From Alicyclobacillus kakegawensis NBRC 103104 (GTDB lineage: Bacteria > Bacillota > Bacilli > Alicyclobacillales > Alicyclobacillaceae): DNA of 64,000 nucleotides. Made by a program: the position numbers and the translations under genes. The notes under the pieces were generated by a model. It did not search any database. It saw only the letters and a program-made list of their open reading frames with translations, and was not told the origin of the DNA. Positions 17,216 through 25,820 of this stretch are shown piece after piece (positions within the stretch are counted from its first letter, which is position 1; every line of letters starts with the position of its first letter). The stretch covers positions 62,001-126,000 of the forward strand of contig NZ_BCRP01000001.1 in NCBI RefSeq assembly GCF_001552655.1, in the 5' to 3' direction.

Positions 17216-17468
17216 GTTGGCTGCCCCCTTCGACATGTTCCCATTTAGGATTTCCGACTCCGACCTCCACAGACCGCACCGACGTCTGCGCTGGCGCCGC
17301 GACCCATCAGGTGACCGCCGGCGCCCCAGGCCGGGGCACTCCCGGCCGGATAGATCCGACCACCTGACCCAGGCCGACGGGGCCCGACACCGTTCCCGTC
17401 ATCGGATGACGCGACCGGGTCCGCCATCCATCGACTCCAATCGCCAGAGTAACGGGTACGGGCGGATC

Positions 17469-17487
17469 GTGCAAATGCGTTTTGCAC
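17469..17487. promoter_or_regulatory. Activator-binding inverted repeat upstream of rocA
   Basis: GTGCAAA-TGCGT-TTTGCAC is a perfect 7+5+7 inverted repeat centred about 65 bases upstream of the -24 box. It shares the TGCAAA-N5-TTTGCA core with the site before the permease. A longer repeat pair, TCAGGTG (17307-17313) and CACCTGA (17361-17367), lies nearer rocR and may concern its own control. Confidence 0.78.
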
Positions 17488-17541
17488 CCCGTCTCCCGCC
17501 GTGGCTGCAGGAATTCCGGGCCAAACCCCGAATTTCAAGGT

Positions 17542-17557
17542 TGGCACGCTTCTTGCT
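17542..17557 (+). promoter_or_regulatory. Sigma-54 (-24/-12) promoter of the roc operon
   Basis: TGGCACG-CTTC-TTGCT is an exact match to the sigma-54 consensus, about 90 bases upstream of rocA. With the divergent activator gene and the upstream palindrome it forms a complete enhancer-dependent promoter. Confidence 0.9.
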
Positions 17558-17648
17558 TGAGATCTGGAGTGAAATGTGCGGTGGAAGTAGGAGGACCCGC
17601 CCGCGGGACTCCACCTCCCCTCACGGCATCGGGAAGGAGGATGCATTC

Positions 17649-19199
17649 ATGATCCCATATCGCCCAGAACCATTGACCGACTTCTCCGTCGCCTCCAATC
17701 GGGAGGCGTTCGACGAGGCGCTCGCCCGCGTAAGCCAGGAGTTGGGCCGGACCTATCCGCTCCTCATTGGGGGCGAGGCCATCGACACGGGCCGCTACCT
17801 CGAATCGCACAACCCGTCCGCGAAAAGCGAGTTGATTGGCCGCGTGGCCAAAGCCGGCAAAGAACAGATTGAAGCGGCCATCCGCGCGGCGGAAACGGCG
17901 TTCTCCACTTGGTCGGAGATGCCAGCGTTCGAGCGGGCCGGCGTCTTGTTCAAGACGGCGGCCATCCTCCGGCGGCGCAAGCACGAGTTTTCCGCCTGGA
18001 TGCTTCTGGAGGCCGGGAAGAGCCGCGCGGAAGCGGACGCCGACACGGCTGAGGCCATCGACTTTCTGGAATACTACGGCCGACAAATGCTGGATTTGAC
18101 ACGACGCGGGGACGACCTTTTGACGCCGCTTGCCGGCGAAGACAACCACATGGAGTACATCCCGCTCGGGGTTGGCGCCATCATCCCGCCCTGGAACTTC
18201 CCGCTGGCGATTGTCACCGGCATGACGGTGTCGGCTGTGGTGGCCGGCAATACCGTGCTGCTCAAACCGGCCAGCCAGACGCCTGTCATCGCCTACAAGC
18301 TGGTGGAAGCCCTGACGGAAGCCGGCCTCCCGCAGGGCGTCGTCAACTTCGTCCCGGGCGATCCGGAGGAGATCGGCGACTTTCTGGTCGAGCACAGGGA
18401 TATCCGCTTCATTTCCTTCACAGGATCCAAGGATGTGGGGCTGCGGATGAACGAGCTGGCCGCCAAGCGCATCCCCGGACAGCGCTGGATCAAACGGTTT
18501 GTCGCGGAGATGGGCGGAAAGGACGCGATTGTCGTGGACGCGGACGCGGACCTTGAGAACGCCGCGCGCACCATCGTCAACTCGGCGTTCGGCTTCTCCG
18601 GGCAGAAGTGCTCCGCCTGCTCGCGCGTCATCGCCCACGAAGCGATTTACGACGCCCTGGTGGACAGAGTTGCGGCCCTGACGCGGGAACTGTCGGTCGG
18701 CGACGTGCGCGACGCCGGGCACTTCACCGGACCGGTGATTGACCAGAAGGCGTTTGACAAAGTCACCCGTTACATCGAAATTGGTAAGCAGGAAGGGCGC
18801 CTGGTCGTCGGGGGCGAAGCCTCGGCGGACAAAGGGTACTTCGTGCAACCCACAGTGTTTGCCGATGTGGCGGCCGACGCGCGCATCATGCAGGAGGAGA
18901 TCTTTGGCCCGGTGGTGGCGTTCACCAGGGTCGCCAGCTTTGCGGAGGCCATCCGGGTGGCCAACCAGACCGAATTTGGCCTCACGGGGTCCGTCTTTAC
19001 CAAGAGCCGCGAGCACATCGCGCTGGCGCGCCGCCAGTTCCACGTGGGCAACCTGTACTTCAACCGCAAGTGTACCGGCGCCATCGTGGGCGCGCACCCG
19101 TTCGGCGGGTTCAACATGTCTGGCACCGACTCGAAGGCGGGCGGACCCGACTACTTGCTCCTGTTCACTCAGCCGAAGGTCAGCTCCGAACTGCTGTGA
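17649..19199 (+). CDS. rocA: 1-pyrroline-5-carboxylate dehydrogenase
   Basis: A 516-residue aldehyde dehydrogenase that oxidises P5C (glutamate semialdehyde) to glutamate with [21 protein letters not shown], the catalytic glutamate in [12 protein letters not shown] and the catalytic cysteine in [14 protein letters not shown] are all RocA-type. The C-terminus [21 protein letters not shown] matches the P5CDH family. ATG 17649 follows AAGGAGGA; the frame is open further upstream through the promoter region, which is not coding. It is the first gene of the operon rocA-rocD-rocG-rocF behind a sigma-54 promoter. Confidence 0.95.
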   Translation: MIPYRPEPLTDFSVASNREAFDEALARVSQELGRTYPLLIGGEAIDTGRYLESHNPSAKSELIGRVAKAGKEQIEAAIRAAETAFSTWSEMPAFERAGVLFKTAAILRRRKHEFSAWMLLEAGKSRAEADADTAEAIDFLEYYGRQMLDLTRRGDDLLTPLAGEDNHMEYIPLGVGAIIPPWNFPLAIVTGMTVSAVVAGNTVLLKPASQTPVIAYKLVEALTEAGLPQGVVNFVPGDPEEIGDFLVEHRDIRFISFTGSKDVGLRMNELAAKRIPGQRWIKRFVAEMGGKDAIVVDADADLENAARTIVNSAFGFSGQKCSACSRVIAHEAIYDALVDRVAALTRELSVGDVRDAGHFTGPVIDQKAFDKVTRYIEIGKQEGRLVVGGEASADKGYFVQPTVFADVAADARIMQEEIFGPVVAFTRVASFAEAIRVANQTEFGLTGSVFTKSREHIALARRQFHVGNLYFNRKCTGAIVGAHPFGGFNMSGTDSKAGGPDYLLLFTQPKVSSELL

Positions 19200-19276
19200 G
19201 CAAGGGAAGGGCGCGGCGCGCGGACGCGTGCCGCGGCCCGTGCACATCAGCCGCCCGCCAGAAAGGATGAATCGAT

Positions 19277-20488
19277 ATGACCGAATCATTGCATACCTCC
19301 AACGCGTTGCGCCTGGAGGAGGAATACGGCGCGAAAAACTACCACCCGCTGCCGGTGGTGCTGGTCAAAGGCGAAGGCGTGTGGGTGTGGGACGAGGAAG
19401 GCAACCGTTACCTCGACATGCTCAGCGCTTACTCGGCGTTAAACCAGGGCCACCGCCACCCGAAGGTCATCCAGGCGCTCAAAGACCAGGCGGATGCCAT
19501 CACGCTGACCTCGCGGGCGTTTTGCAACGACAAACTGGGGCTGTTTTATGAACGGCTGGCCAAATTGACCCATAAGCACATGGTGCTGCCGATGAACACC
19601 GGCGCCGAAGCGGTGGAAACGGCCATCAAGGCGGTGCGCCGGTGGGCGTATGACGTCAAGGGCGTGCCGGAAGACAAGGCGGAGATCATCGTCTGCAGCG
19701 GCAACTTTCACGGACGCACCACCACCATCATCTCGTTCTCCTCGGACGCCGAGTACCAGCGCGGGTTCGGCCCGCTAACCCCTGGCTTCCGCATCATCCC
19801 GTACGGGGACATCGAAGCGCTGAAGGCGGCCATCACCCCGAACACGGCGGCGTTTCTGGTTGAGCCCATCCAGGGCGAGGCAGGCATCATCATCCCGCCC
19901 GAAGGGTACCTGCGCCAGGCGTTTGAACTGTGCCGGAAGGAGAACGTGCTGTTTGTCGCGGATGAGATCCAGACCGGGCTGGGCCGCACCGGGAAATTGT
20001 TCGCCTGCGACTGGGAGGGCGTCATCCCGGACGTGTACATCATCGGCAAGGCGCTGGGCGGTGGGGTTTTCCCGGTGTCAGCCGTGGCCGCGGACAAGGA
20101 CATCCTCGGCGTGTTTGAACCGGGATCGCATGGATCGACATTCGGCGGCAACCCGCTCGGCGCGGCGGTGGCCCTGGCGGCGCTGGACGTGATTGAAGAG
20201 GAAGGCCTGGCGGAACGCTCGCGCAGGTTGGGTGAGTCGTTCCTGGCGCGCCTGAAAACCATCCGTAACCCGGCCATCAAGGAGATCCGCGGGCGCGGTT
20301 TGTTCATCGGCGTGGAACTGCACACGAAGGCGCGTCCGTATTGCGAACGATTGAAGGATGAAGGGCTGCTCTGCAAGGAGACGCACGAGAACACCATCCG
20401 CTTCGCGCCTCCGCTCATCATTGAAGAGCAGGACTTGGATTGGGCGTTTGAACGGATTGCCCGCGTGCTCGGCGAGGTGTCCAAATGA
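19277..20488 (+). CDS. rocD: Ornithine aminotransferase
   Basis: A class III PLP aminotransferase of 403 residues that converts ornithine and 2-oxoglutarate to glutamate semialdehyde and glutamate. Family motifs are [60 protein letters not shown] and the PLP-binding lysine in IIGKALGGG. Length and the SAYSA motif fit RocD rather than acetylornithine aminotransferase. Its stop overlaps the next start in ATGA. The product feeds RocA. Confidence 0.95.
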   Translation: MTESLHTSNALRLEEEYGAKNYHPLPVVLVKGEGVWVWDEEGNRYLDMLSAYSALNQGHRHPKVIQALKDQADAITLTSRAFCNDKLGLFYERLAKLTHKHMVLPMNTGAEAVETAIKAVRRWAYDVKGVPEDKAEIIVCSGNFHGRTTTIISFSSDAEYQRGFGPLTPGFRIIPYGDIEALKAAITPNTAAFLVEPIQGEAGIIIPPEGYLRQAFELCRKENVLFVADEIQTGLGRTGKLFACDWEGVIPDVYIIGKALGGGVFPVSAVAADKDILGVFEPGSHGSTFGGNPLGAAVALAALDVIEEEGLAERSRRLGESFLARLKTIRNPAIKEIRGRGLFIGVELHTKARPYCERLKDEGLLCKETHENTIRFAPPLIIEEQDLDWAFERIARVLGEVSK

Positions 20489-21756
20489 ACCCACAATCTC
20501 TCATGCAGCAGGCCAACCGCGAGCTGGACGTGCTGCAATCCGCCCAGCAGGTGATTCGCGAGGCGTTGCAACAACTCGGGTACGGCCCCGAATACTACGA
20601 GCTGCTCAAAGAGCCGATGCGCATGCTGACCGTGCGCTTTCCCGTGCATATGGACGACGGCAGCGTGCGCGTCTTCACCGCCTACCGGGCCCAGCACAAT
20701 GATGCCATCGGCCCGACCAAGGGCGGGGTGCGCTTCCACCCGGACGTGACCGAGGCGGAGATCAAGGCGCTGTCGCTGTGGATGACGATTAAGTGTGGCA
20801 TCAACGGGCTTCCGTACGGCGGCGGCAAGGGCGGCGTGGTATGCGATCCGCGCGAGATGTCGTTCTCCGAGCTGGAACGCCTGAGCCGCGCCTACGTGCG
20901 GGCCATCAGCCAGATTGTGGGGCCGACCAAGGACATCCCGGCGCCCGACGTGTTCACCAATTCCCAGATCATGGCCTGGATGATGGACGAGTATAGCCGC
21001 CTGCGCGAGTTCGACTCGCCCGGCTTTATCACCGGCAAGCCGCGGGTGCTGGGCGGATCGGAAGGACGGGAAACGGCCACGGCGCGCGGCGTTGTCATCT
21101 GCATTGAGGAGGCGGCCAAGCGGCGCGGTCTCAGCCTCGCGGACGCGCGCATCATCATTCAGGGCTTTGGCAACGCAGGCAGCTACCTGGCCAAGTTCCT
21201 GTACGACTTGGGTGCGCGCGTGGTCGGGATCTCCGACGCCTACGGGGCGCTGTACGAGGAAAAGGGGCTGCCCATTCCCGACCTGCTGGAGCAACGCGAC
21301 TCGTTCGGGACGGTCACGACGCGCTACCATGACACCATCACAAACAAGGAGCTGCTCGAAAAGCCGTGCGACATCCTGGTCCCGGCCGCAATTGAAAACC
21401 AAATCACCGCCGCCAACGCCGAGCGGGTGCAGGCGTCGATTGTCGTGGAAGCGGCCAACGGCCCGACCACCCTGGAGGCCACCCGCATCCTGAGCGAGCG
21501 CGGCGTGTTGCTGGTGCCCGACGTCTTGGCCAACTCGGGCGGGGTGACAGTCTCCTATTTCGAATGGGTGCAGAATAACCAGGGATACTACTGGACGAAA
21601 GAGGAAGTTGAGCAGCGGCTGGTCCAGGCGATGCGCCAGTCGTTCGACAAAGTGTACACGACGGCCCAGCGGCACGACGTCGACATGCGTCTGGCGGCAT
21701 ACATGACCGGCATTGAACGCACGGCGACCGCCCTGCGCCTGCGCGGCTGGCTGTAG
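20485..21756 (+). CDS. rocG: Glutamate dehydrogenase, catabolic type
   Basis: This 423-residue Glu/Leu/Phe/Val dehydrogenase deaminates glutamate to 2-oxoglutarate. It has [20 protein letters not shown], the catalytic lysine region [14 protein letters not shown], the Asp in PAPDVFTN and the dinucleotide fold [16 protein letters not shown]. Position within the roc operon, overlapping rocD, indicates a catabolic RocG role, disposing of the glutamate made by RocA and RocD. Coenzyme choice is not determined. Confidence 0.93.
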   Translation: MNPQSLMQQANRELDVLQSAQQVIREALQQLGYGPEYYELLKEPMRMLTVRFPVHMDDGSVRVFTAYRAQHNDAIGPTKGGVRFHPDVTEAEIKALSLWMTIKCGINGLPYGGGKGGVVCDPREMSFSELERLSRAYVRAISQIVGPTKDIPAPDVFTNSQIMAWMMDEYSRLREFDSPGFITGKPRVLGGSEGRETATARGVVICIEEAAKRRGLSLADARIIIQGFGNAGSYLAKFLYDLGARVVGISDAYGALYEEKGLPIPDLLEQRDSFGTVTTRYHDTITNKELLEKPCDILVPAAIENQITAANAERVQASIVVEAANGPTTLEATRILSERGVLLVPDVLANSGGVTVSYFEWVQNNQGYYWTKEEVEQRLVQAMRQSFDKVYTTAQRHDVDMRLAAYMTGIERTATALRLRGWL

Positions 21757-21839
21757 GGCATACGCGCGGCCGGCACGGCGGGCGCCGCACGAACGTGCGG
21801 GCCCCCACCGGATCGCGGAACGTACGGGAGGTTCAAGGC

Positions 21840-22736
21840 ATGAAGGAGATTCACATCATCGGCGTGCCGTCCGACTACGGGCAGGGCCGGCGCGGCGTGG
21901 ACATGGGCCCGAGCGCCATCCGCTATGCGGGGTTGAAGGAAAAGCTGGAGCGGCTTGGATACACCGTCAAAGACCTCGGGGACGTGCCAGTCCCCACCCC
22001 GGAGACGCGGCGCATTGAACACGAGAAGTTGAAGTACCTGTCCGAAGTGATCTCGGTGTGTGAGGCGCTGGCCGACAAGGTGCGCGAGGTGGTGGCGGCG
22101 GACCGCACACCGGTGGTGCTGGGAGGCGACCACAGCATCGCCATCGGCAGCCTCGCCGGTCTCGCCACGGCCGGGAAGAACTTTGGCCTTATTTGGTTCG
22201 ACGCCCACGGCGACATGAACACGCACGAGACCACTCCGTCCGGCAACATCCACGGCATGCCGTTGGCCGCGAGTCTGGGCCTTGGGCACGAATCGTTGAC
22301 GCGGCTCGCGGGCGTGAGCCCGAAGGTCAAGGCGGACCGGGTGGTGCTGGTGGGAGCGCGGTCGATTGACGGCGACGAAGCCAACCTGATTCGCCAAGCC
22401 GGCATCCATGTGTTCACGATGGCGGAAATTGACCGCATGGGCATGGACGCCGTGATGCAAAAGGCGATTGAAATCGCCAGCGACGGCACGGACGGCATCC
22501 ACCTCAGCCTCGACCTGGACGGGCTCGATCCAATGTTCGCCCCGGGTGTGGGCACTCCGGTGAACGGCGGCGTGACCTACCGGGAGGGCCACCTGGCGAT
22601 GGAACTGCTGGCGGCCTCGGGTAAGCTGCTGTCGGTGGACGTGGTGGAGGTCAACCCGATTCTCGACCACCGCAACCAGACCGGCCGCATGGCCGTGGAA
22701 CTGGTGGAGTCCCTGTTTGGCAAGCGGGTGTTGTGA
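21840..22736 (+). CDS. rocF: Arginase
   Basis: A 298-residue ureohydrolase that splits arginine into ornithine and urea. The manganese ligands are in VVLGGDHSIAIGS, IWFDAHGDMN and LSLDLDGLDP, and the substrate loop NIHGMPLA is the arginase form. ATG 21840 follows CGGGAGG; earlier in-frame codons lack a site. As the last roc gene it performs the first pathway step: RocF, then RocD, then RocA, then RocG gives 2-oxoglutarate. Confidence 0.95.
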   Translation: MKEIHIIGVPSDYGQGRRGVDMGPSAIRYAGLKEKLERLGYTVKDLGDVPVPTPETRRIEHEKLKYLSEVISVCEALADKVREVVAADRTPVVLGGDHSIAIGSLAGLATAGKNFGLIWFDAHGDMNTHETTPSGNIHGMPLAASLGLGHESLTRLAGVSPKVKADRVVLVGARSIDGDEANLIRQAGIHVFTMAEIDRMGMDAVMQKAIEIASDGTDGIHLSLDLDGLDPMFAPGVGTPVNGGVTYREGHLAMELLAASGKLLSVDVVEVNPILDHRNQTGRMAVELVESLFGKRVL

Positions 22737-22763
22737 CGCATCGTCCGCGCGGCGTAGGCTGCG

Positions 22764-22913
22764 TCAGCCGGCGAATCGGCCGTCTGCAACGCCTGGAATG
22801 TCCACGGGCAGACGGCCCTCGGCCGGCGCACCGAACAAGGCGGCAATGCCGGCCCGCACCATCTAGGGTGCGTATTCGTACAAAGCCAATTCCTGCACTT
22901 GCTGCCTGGTCAT
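22764..22913 (-). pseudogene. Remnant of a GH3 beta-N-acetylglucosaminidase (NagZ-like) 3' end
   Basis: Read on the minus strand from 22913, the frame gives MTRQQVQELALYEYAP, a TAG stop (22863-22865), then MVRAGIAALFGAPAEGRLPV and DIPG, ending with TGA at 22764-22766. The composite matches the C-terminus of GH3 glucosaminidases: a Y-E-x-x-P turn, an alanine-rich helix ending in LFG, then G-x-LPV-x-IPG. Everything upstream is missing and the frame is interrupted, so this is a decayed fragment. It follows murQ by ten bases; nagZ and murQ are partners in the MurNAc locus of Bacillus. The assignment is from pattern memory over about 48 residues. Confidence 0.6.
22778..22817. terminator. Hairpin downstream of rocF and murQ
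   Basis: GGCCGTCTGC (22778-22787) and GCAGACGGCC (22808-22817) form a perfect 10-bp stem with a 20-base loop, 41 bases after the rocF stop. There is no T-tract; it may protect or end transcripts arriving from both sides. Confidence 0.4.
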
Positions 22914-22923
22914 GAGTCCACCC

Positions 22924-23829
22924 TTACTCGCGCCTCTCGAGAACTTGGCGCAGGCGGCCCTGGGCAGCCGCCAACAAATCCTCCGCCTGCTCCCTGGGCA
23001 CATGTTTCTCGTGCATCACAATCGCGGCCTTCACACTGCCTCCGGCGTCAGCCAAAAGCTTGGCGGCGTCCACGTACTCCAGCCCGGTAGCCAGCATGAT
23101 AATACGCTTAGAGCGTTCCACCAGCTTTTCGTTGGTCGCCCGCAAGTCCACCATCAGGTTCTGATAAACCTTTCCCAGGCGCACCATCGTCGCTGTGCTG
23201 AGCATATTGAGAACCATCTTCTGCGCAGTGCCGGCCTTCAGCCGAGTGGACCCCATCAACACCTCCGGCCCCGTGACGACCTCAATCGCCACTTCGGCAT
23301 GCTGGCTGGCGATGGCGTTCGGATTGCAGCACAGCGAAATGCGTCCCGCGCCCACGCGCTTGGCGTATTGAAGACCTCCGATGACATACGGGGTGCGGCC
23401 GCTCGCGGCAATCCCGACGAGTACATCCTGGTTGGTTAGCGGCAACGATTGAAGGTCTCGTTCCGCCCATTCCGGGTGGTCCTCCGATTCCTCGACGGCT
23501 TCAAACATGGCCTGTCGCCCCCCGGCCATGACCGCCTGTACCAGCCCCCGGGGAGTGTTGAAGGTCGGCGGACATTCCGCTGCGTCCAACACAGCCAAAC
23601 GACCGCTGGTGCCGGCGCCGAGATAGATAAGGCGGCCGCCGCCCTGCATCCGTTCCACAATCAAGTCCACCGCCCGCGCAATCTGCGGCAGCGCCCGCTC
23701 CACAGCCTGCGGTACTTGTTTATCCGCTTCATTCATCAGGCGCAGAACGCCCAGTGTGGAATGCTCATCCAGGTCTCTGTACCGTTCGTTCGCCTGCTCC
23801 GTTTGCAGCCGCGTCCAAATCGTGTCCAT
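22924..23829 (-). CDS. murQ: N-acetylmuramic acid 6-phosphate etherase
   Basis: A 301-residue SIS-domain lyase that cleaves the lactyl ether of MurNAc-6-phosphate to give GlcNAc-6-phosphate and D-lactate. Characteristic segments are RLIYLGAGTSGRLAVLDAAECPPTF with the catalytic glutamate, VLVGIAASGRTPYVIGGL, and GSTRLKAGTAQKMVLNMLST. ATG 23829 follows ACGGGAG. It is the last intact gene of the minus-strand muropeptide run, separated from the upstream hydrolase gene by an aspartokinase remnant and followed by the GH3 remnant. It presumably acts on the product of the kinase encoded at 33463-34470. Confidence 0.95.
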   Translation of the reverse strand: MDTIWTRLQTEQANERYRDLDEHSTLGVLRLMNEADKQVPQAVERALPQIARAVDLIVERMQGGGRLIYLGAGTSGRLAVLDAAECPPTFNTPRGLVQAVMAGGRQAMFEAVEESEDHPEWAERDLQSLPLTNQDVLVGIAASGRTPYVIGGLQYAKRVGAGRISLCCNPNAIASQHAEVAIEVVTGPEVLMGSTRLKAGTAQKMVLNMLSTATMVRLGKVYQNLMVDLRATNEKLVERSKRIIMLATGLEYVDAAKLLADAGGSVKAAIVMHEKHVPREQAEDLLAAAQGRLRQVLERRE

Positions 23830-23881
23830 GCTCCCCACTCCCGTATGCCCCACCTGCTCTCTACAAGACTGCGGTGGCCAG

Positions 23882-23910
23882 TCATCTAGACTAAGGATGA
23901 TTTCGTCATC
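23882..23910. promoter_or_regulatory. TCATC/GATGA half-site cluster upstream of murQ
   Basis: TCATC (23882), GATGA (23896) and TCATC (23906) form two nested inverted repeats, the inner one GATGA-TTTCG-TCATC at 23896-23910. It sits about 70 bases before the murQ start and could be an operator or a small hairpin. Confidence 0.3.
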
Positions 23911-23946
23911 TTCGTCGGTTGCCCCAAAGTGTAGGGGTAGAAGAAA

Positions 23947-24172
23947 CTACGGACAGCAAGCAAAAAACTCATCGTGCAACACCTGGATGGCAGTTCCCAG
24001 TTGATCCCCAGGAATCAGACACGATATCTGGATCTCCGAAGTGATGACCATGAATATGACAATACCTGCATCACTCAGCGCGCGAAACATCCCGTTACTG
24101 CTCCCCACGCTTCCAGGTTGTCTCCTACAGTAAACACGATGCTGTCGCTCCCTTTCCCGTTAACAAACCCTA
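23947..24172 (-). pseudogene. Remnant of an aspartokinase C-terminal ACT region
   Basis: On the minus strand from 24090, 47 codons read MFRALSDAGIVIFMVITSEI then QISCLIPGDQLGTAIQVLHD and a short tail, ending at TAG 23947-23949. This is the last ACT domain of aspartokinase, with its TSEI-x-I-S-C and A-x-x-LHD-x-F motifs. In another frame just upstream (about 24090-24172) lies VNGKGSDSIVFTVGDN, which resembles the preceding ACT strand, and S-VGSS-NG directly before MFRAL fits the VGSGM...NPG segment with a small loss. The kinase domain is absent and the frame is broken. It overlaps the end of the S15-type hydrolase gene and fills the otherwise empty gap before murQ. Confidence 0.62.
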
Positions 24173-25816
24173 CCGCTTGATCACGGGCAAAATCACGGCG
24201 GACGGCCGCAGGGCGTCGTGATACACCGTTTGCTCGGCGCATTCGAGCCGCTCGGAGAGACCAAGCGCGTCCTCCGTATTGGGATTCCTGTCATACTTGG
24301 GGAACGCACTGGACGTGACGTGTACTCGAATCCGATGGCCGGGCAGAAACACATGGCTGGTGTTCCAGCAGTCGATGGCCAGCCTCATCACCTCGCCAGG
24401 TTGCGTGAACACGGCCTTGTCCATCCCGTGACGATACCGCACGCGCACCATCCCGTCACATAGGCGCTGCACATAACCGTTCGGCCACACGTCGTGCAAC
24501 TGCGCCATAAAATCCGTGTCCGGCGCACTGGTTGCCGCATACAACTCCACGCAAACCGGCCCGGTGACTTCCAGCTCTTCATGGACCGGATCGCTCGTAT
24601 AAACCAGCACATCCTCTCGTAGATGCACCTCGCGATAGTCGTCCGGGCCGCCGATCTGTTCCGACGTGGGTTGAGTGAGAAACGGCACCGGATTGAGCGG
24701 ATTGTACTTATATCTATCCGCCGGCTCCTCCACACTCGGTTTCCGTGTCGACAGGGTTCCGTCTCCGATCGATCCGTTTGCACTCCCCCGGCTGTGGAAA
24801 TACCAGGGGACGTACGCGGTGTCAGGTGGCGGCCAGGCAGAAGCGTCGCGCCACTCATTCTTGCCCATGAGAAAATAGCGCACAGGCGGCTCACGGTCGA
24901 CGCCGTTGTCGATGCCCTTCAACCAGCGGTCAAAAAACCGCAGTTCCAAGCCGGACAAGTCAATGACCGCCTCTGGCCCAAAGTCCACATCCCCGATTCG
25001 GGTCGATTCATTCACCTGATGCGGCCAGGGCCCCATGACAAGCCGCTGCGCGGCCCGCGCCCGCGCGCTCGGCGCGTGCGTCGTCATGCCCACAAAGTTG
25101 CGCAGCGTCCCCACCTGTTCGTCGTCGTACCAGCCTGAGACGTGCAACACAGGCAGGTCGATCTCGCCAAAACGCTGTTGGTAAGAAATTTCCTGCCACC
25201 ATGCATCCAAAGTGGGATGCGTGAACTCTTCGCGCCACTGGGGAATTACCCGCCCAGCAGCCTCGTCCATCGTGTAGAGCGGAAGGTGCCAGTAGATGTT
25301 CTCCCAGTCGAGCGCGTGCGTGTTCTGCACCGTCCGCCCGCTGACCAGGAACAGCCAACACAGGTGGGAGGGGACAGGCGTCCCGGTGGGCCATTCGACA
25401 AACGCGTCCGACGGCGAAACCAGGGTAACCATGGCCTGGAGGTGCGGAGGGTGTTCCAAGGCGCAGAGCCACTGGCTCTTGGCCAAGTAGGACCCGCCGA
25501 GCGTCCCCACCCGTCCACTCGCGTACGGCTGGGCAGCCGCCCATTCGACCGTATCGTACCCGTCCCTGCCCTCGTTGCGGTACGGTGTGAACACGCCTTC
25601 ACTGTCGCCCCTGCCCCGCACGTCCACGTTGAGCACCGCATAACCGTGGCTGGCGAAGAAACGCGCCTGTTGAATCAGAGCGTGCGACTGGCGACCGTAA
25701 GGTGTGCGTACGACAATCGTCGGCATTCCATCCTCAGTGGCAGCGGGCAGAAACAGATCCGCGGCCAGTTGCACACCATCCCGCATGGGAATCGAAATCC
25801 CCCATCGTTCCGCCAT
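24170..25816 (-). CDS. CocE/NonD (peptidase S15) family hydrolase
   Basis: A 548-residue alpha/beta hydrolase of the X-Pro dipeptidyl-peptidase / cocaine-esterase family. N-terminal ISIPMRDGVQLAADLFLP and VRTPYGRQSH, the nucleophile elbow GTLGGSYLAKSQW, the acid region VSGWYDDEQVG and a histidine in MGPWPHQV form the catalytic core. The C-terminal third is the jelly-roll domain ending in HRIRVHVTSSAFPKYDRNPN. No signal peptide is seen. It lies four bases after the NlpC/P60 gene, so it probably takes part in cytoplasmic cleavage of peptides or acyl derivatives from wall fragments; the substrate is unknown. Confidence 0.88.
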   Translation of the reverse strand: MAERWGISIPMRDGVQLAADLFLPAATEDGMPTIVVRTPYGRQSHALIQQARFFASHGYAVLNVDVRGRGDSEGVFTPYRNEGRDGYDTVEWAAAQPYASGRVGTLGGSYLAKSQWLCALEHPPHLQAMVTLVSPSDAFVEWPTGTPVPSHLCWLFLVSGRTVQNTHALDWENIYWHLPLYTMDEAAGRVIPQWREEFTHPTLDAWWQEISYQQRFGEIDLPVLHVSGWYDDEQVGTLRNFVGMTTHAPSARARAAQRLVMGPWPHQVNESTRIGDVDFGPEAVIDLSGLELRFFDRWLKGIDNGVDREPPVRYFLMGKNEWRDASAWPPPDTAYVPWYFHSRGSANGSIGDGTLSTRKPSVEEPADRYKYNPLNPVPFLTQPTSEQIGGPDDYREVHLREDVLVYTSDPVHEELEVTGPVCVELYAATSAPDTDFMAQLHDVWPNGYVQRLCDGMVRVRYRHGMDKAVFTQPGEVMRLAIDCWNTSHVFLPGHRIRVHVTSSAFPKYDRNPNTEDALGLSERLECAEQTVYHDALRPSAVILPVIKR

Positions 25817-25820
25817 CTTC

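Noticed and set aside
17535-21675. Two long minus-strand frames (584 and 655 codons) opposite the roc operon
   Set aside because: Both mirror strongly coding genes with catalytic motifs and show antisense-type composition.
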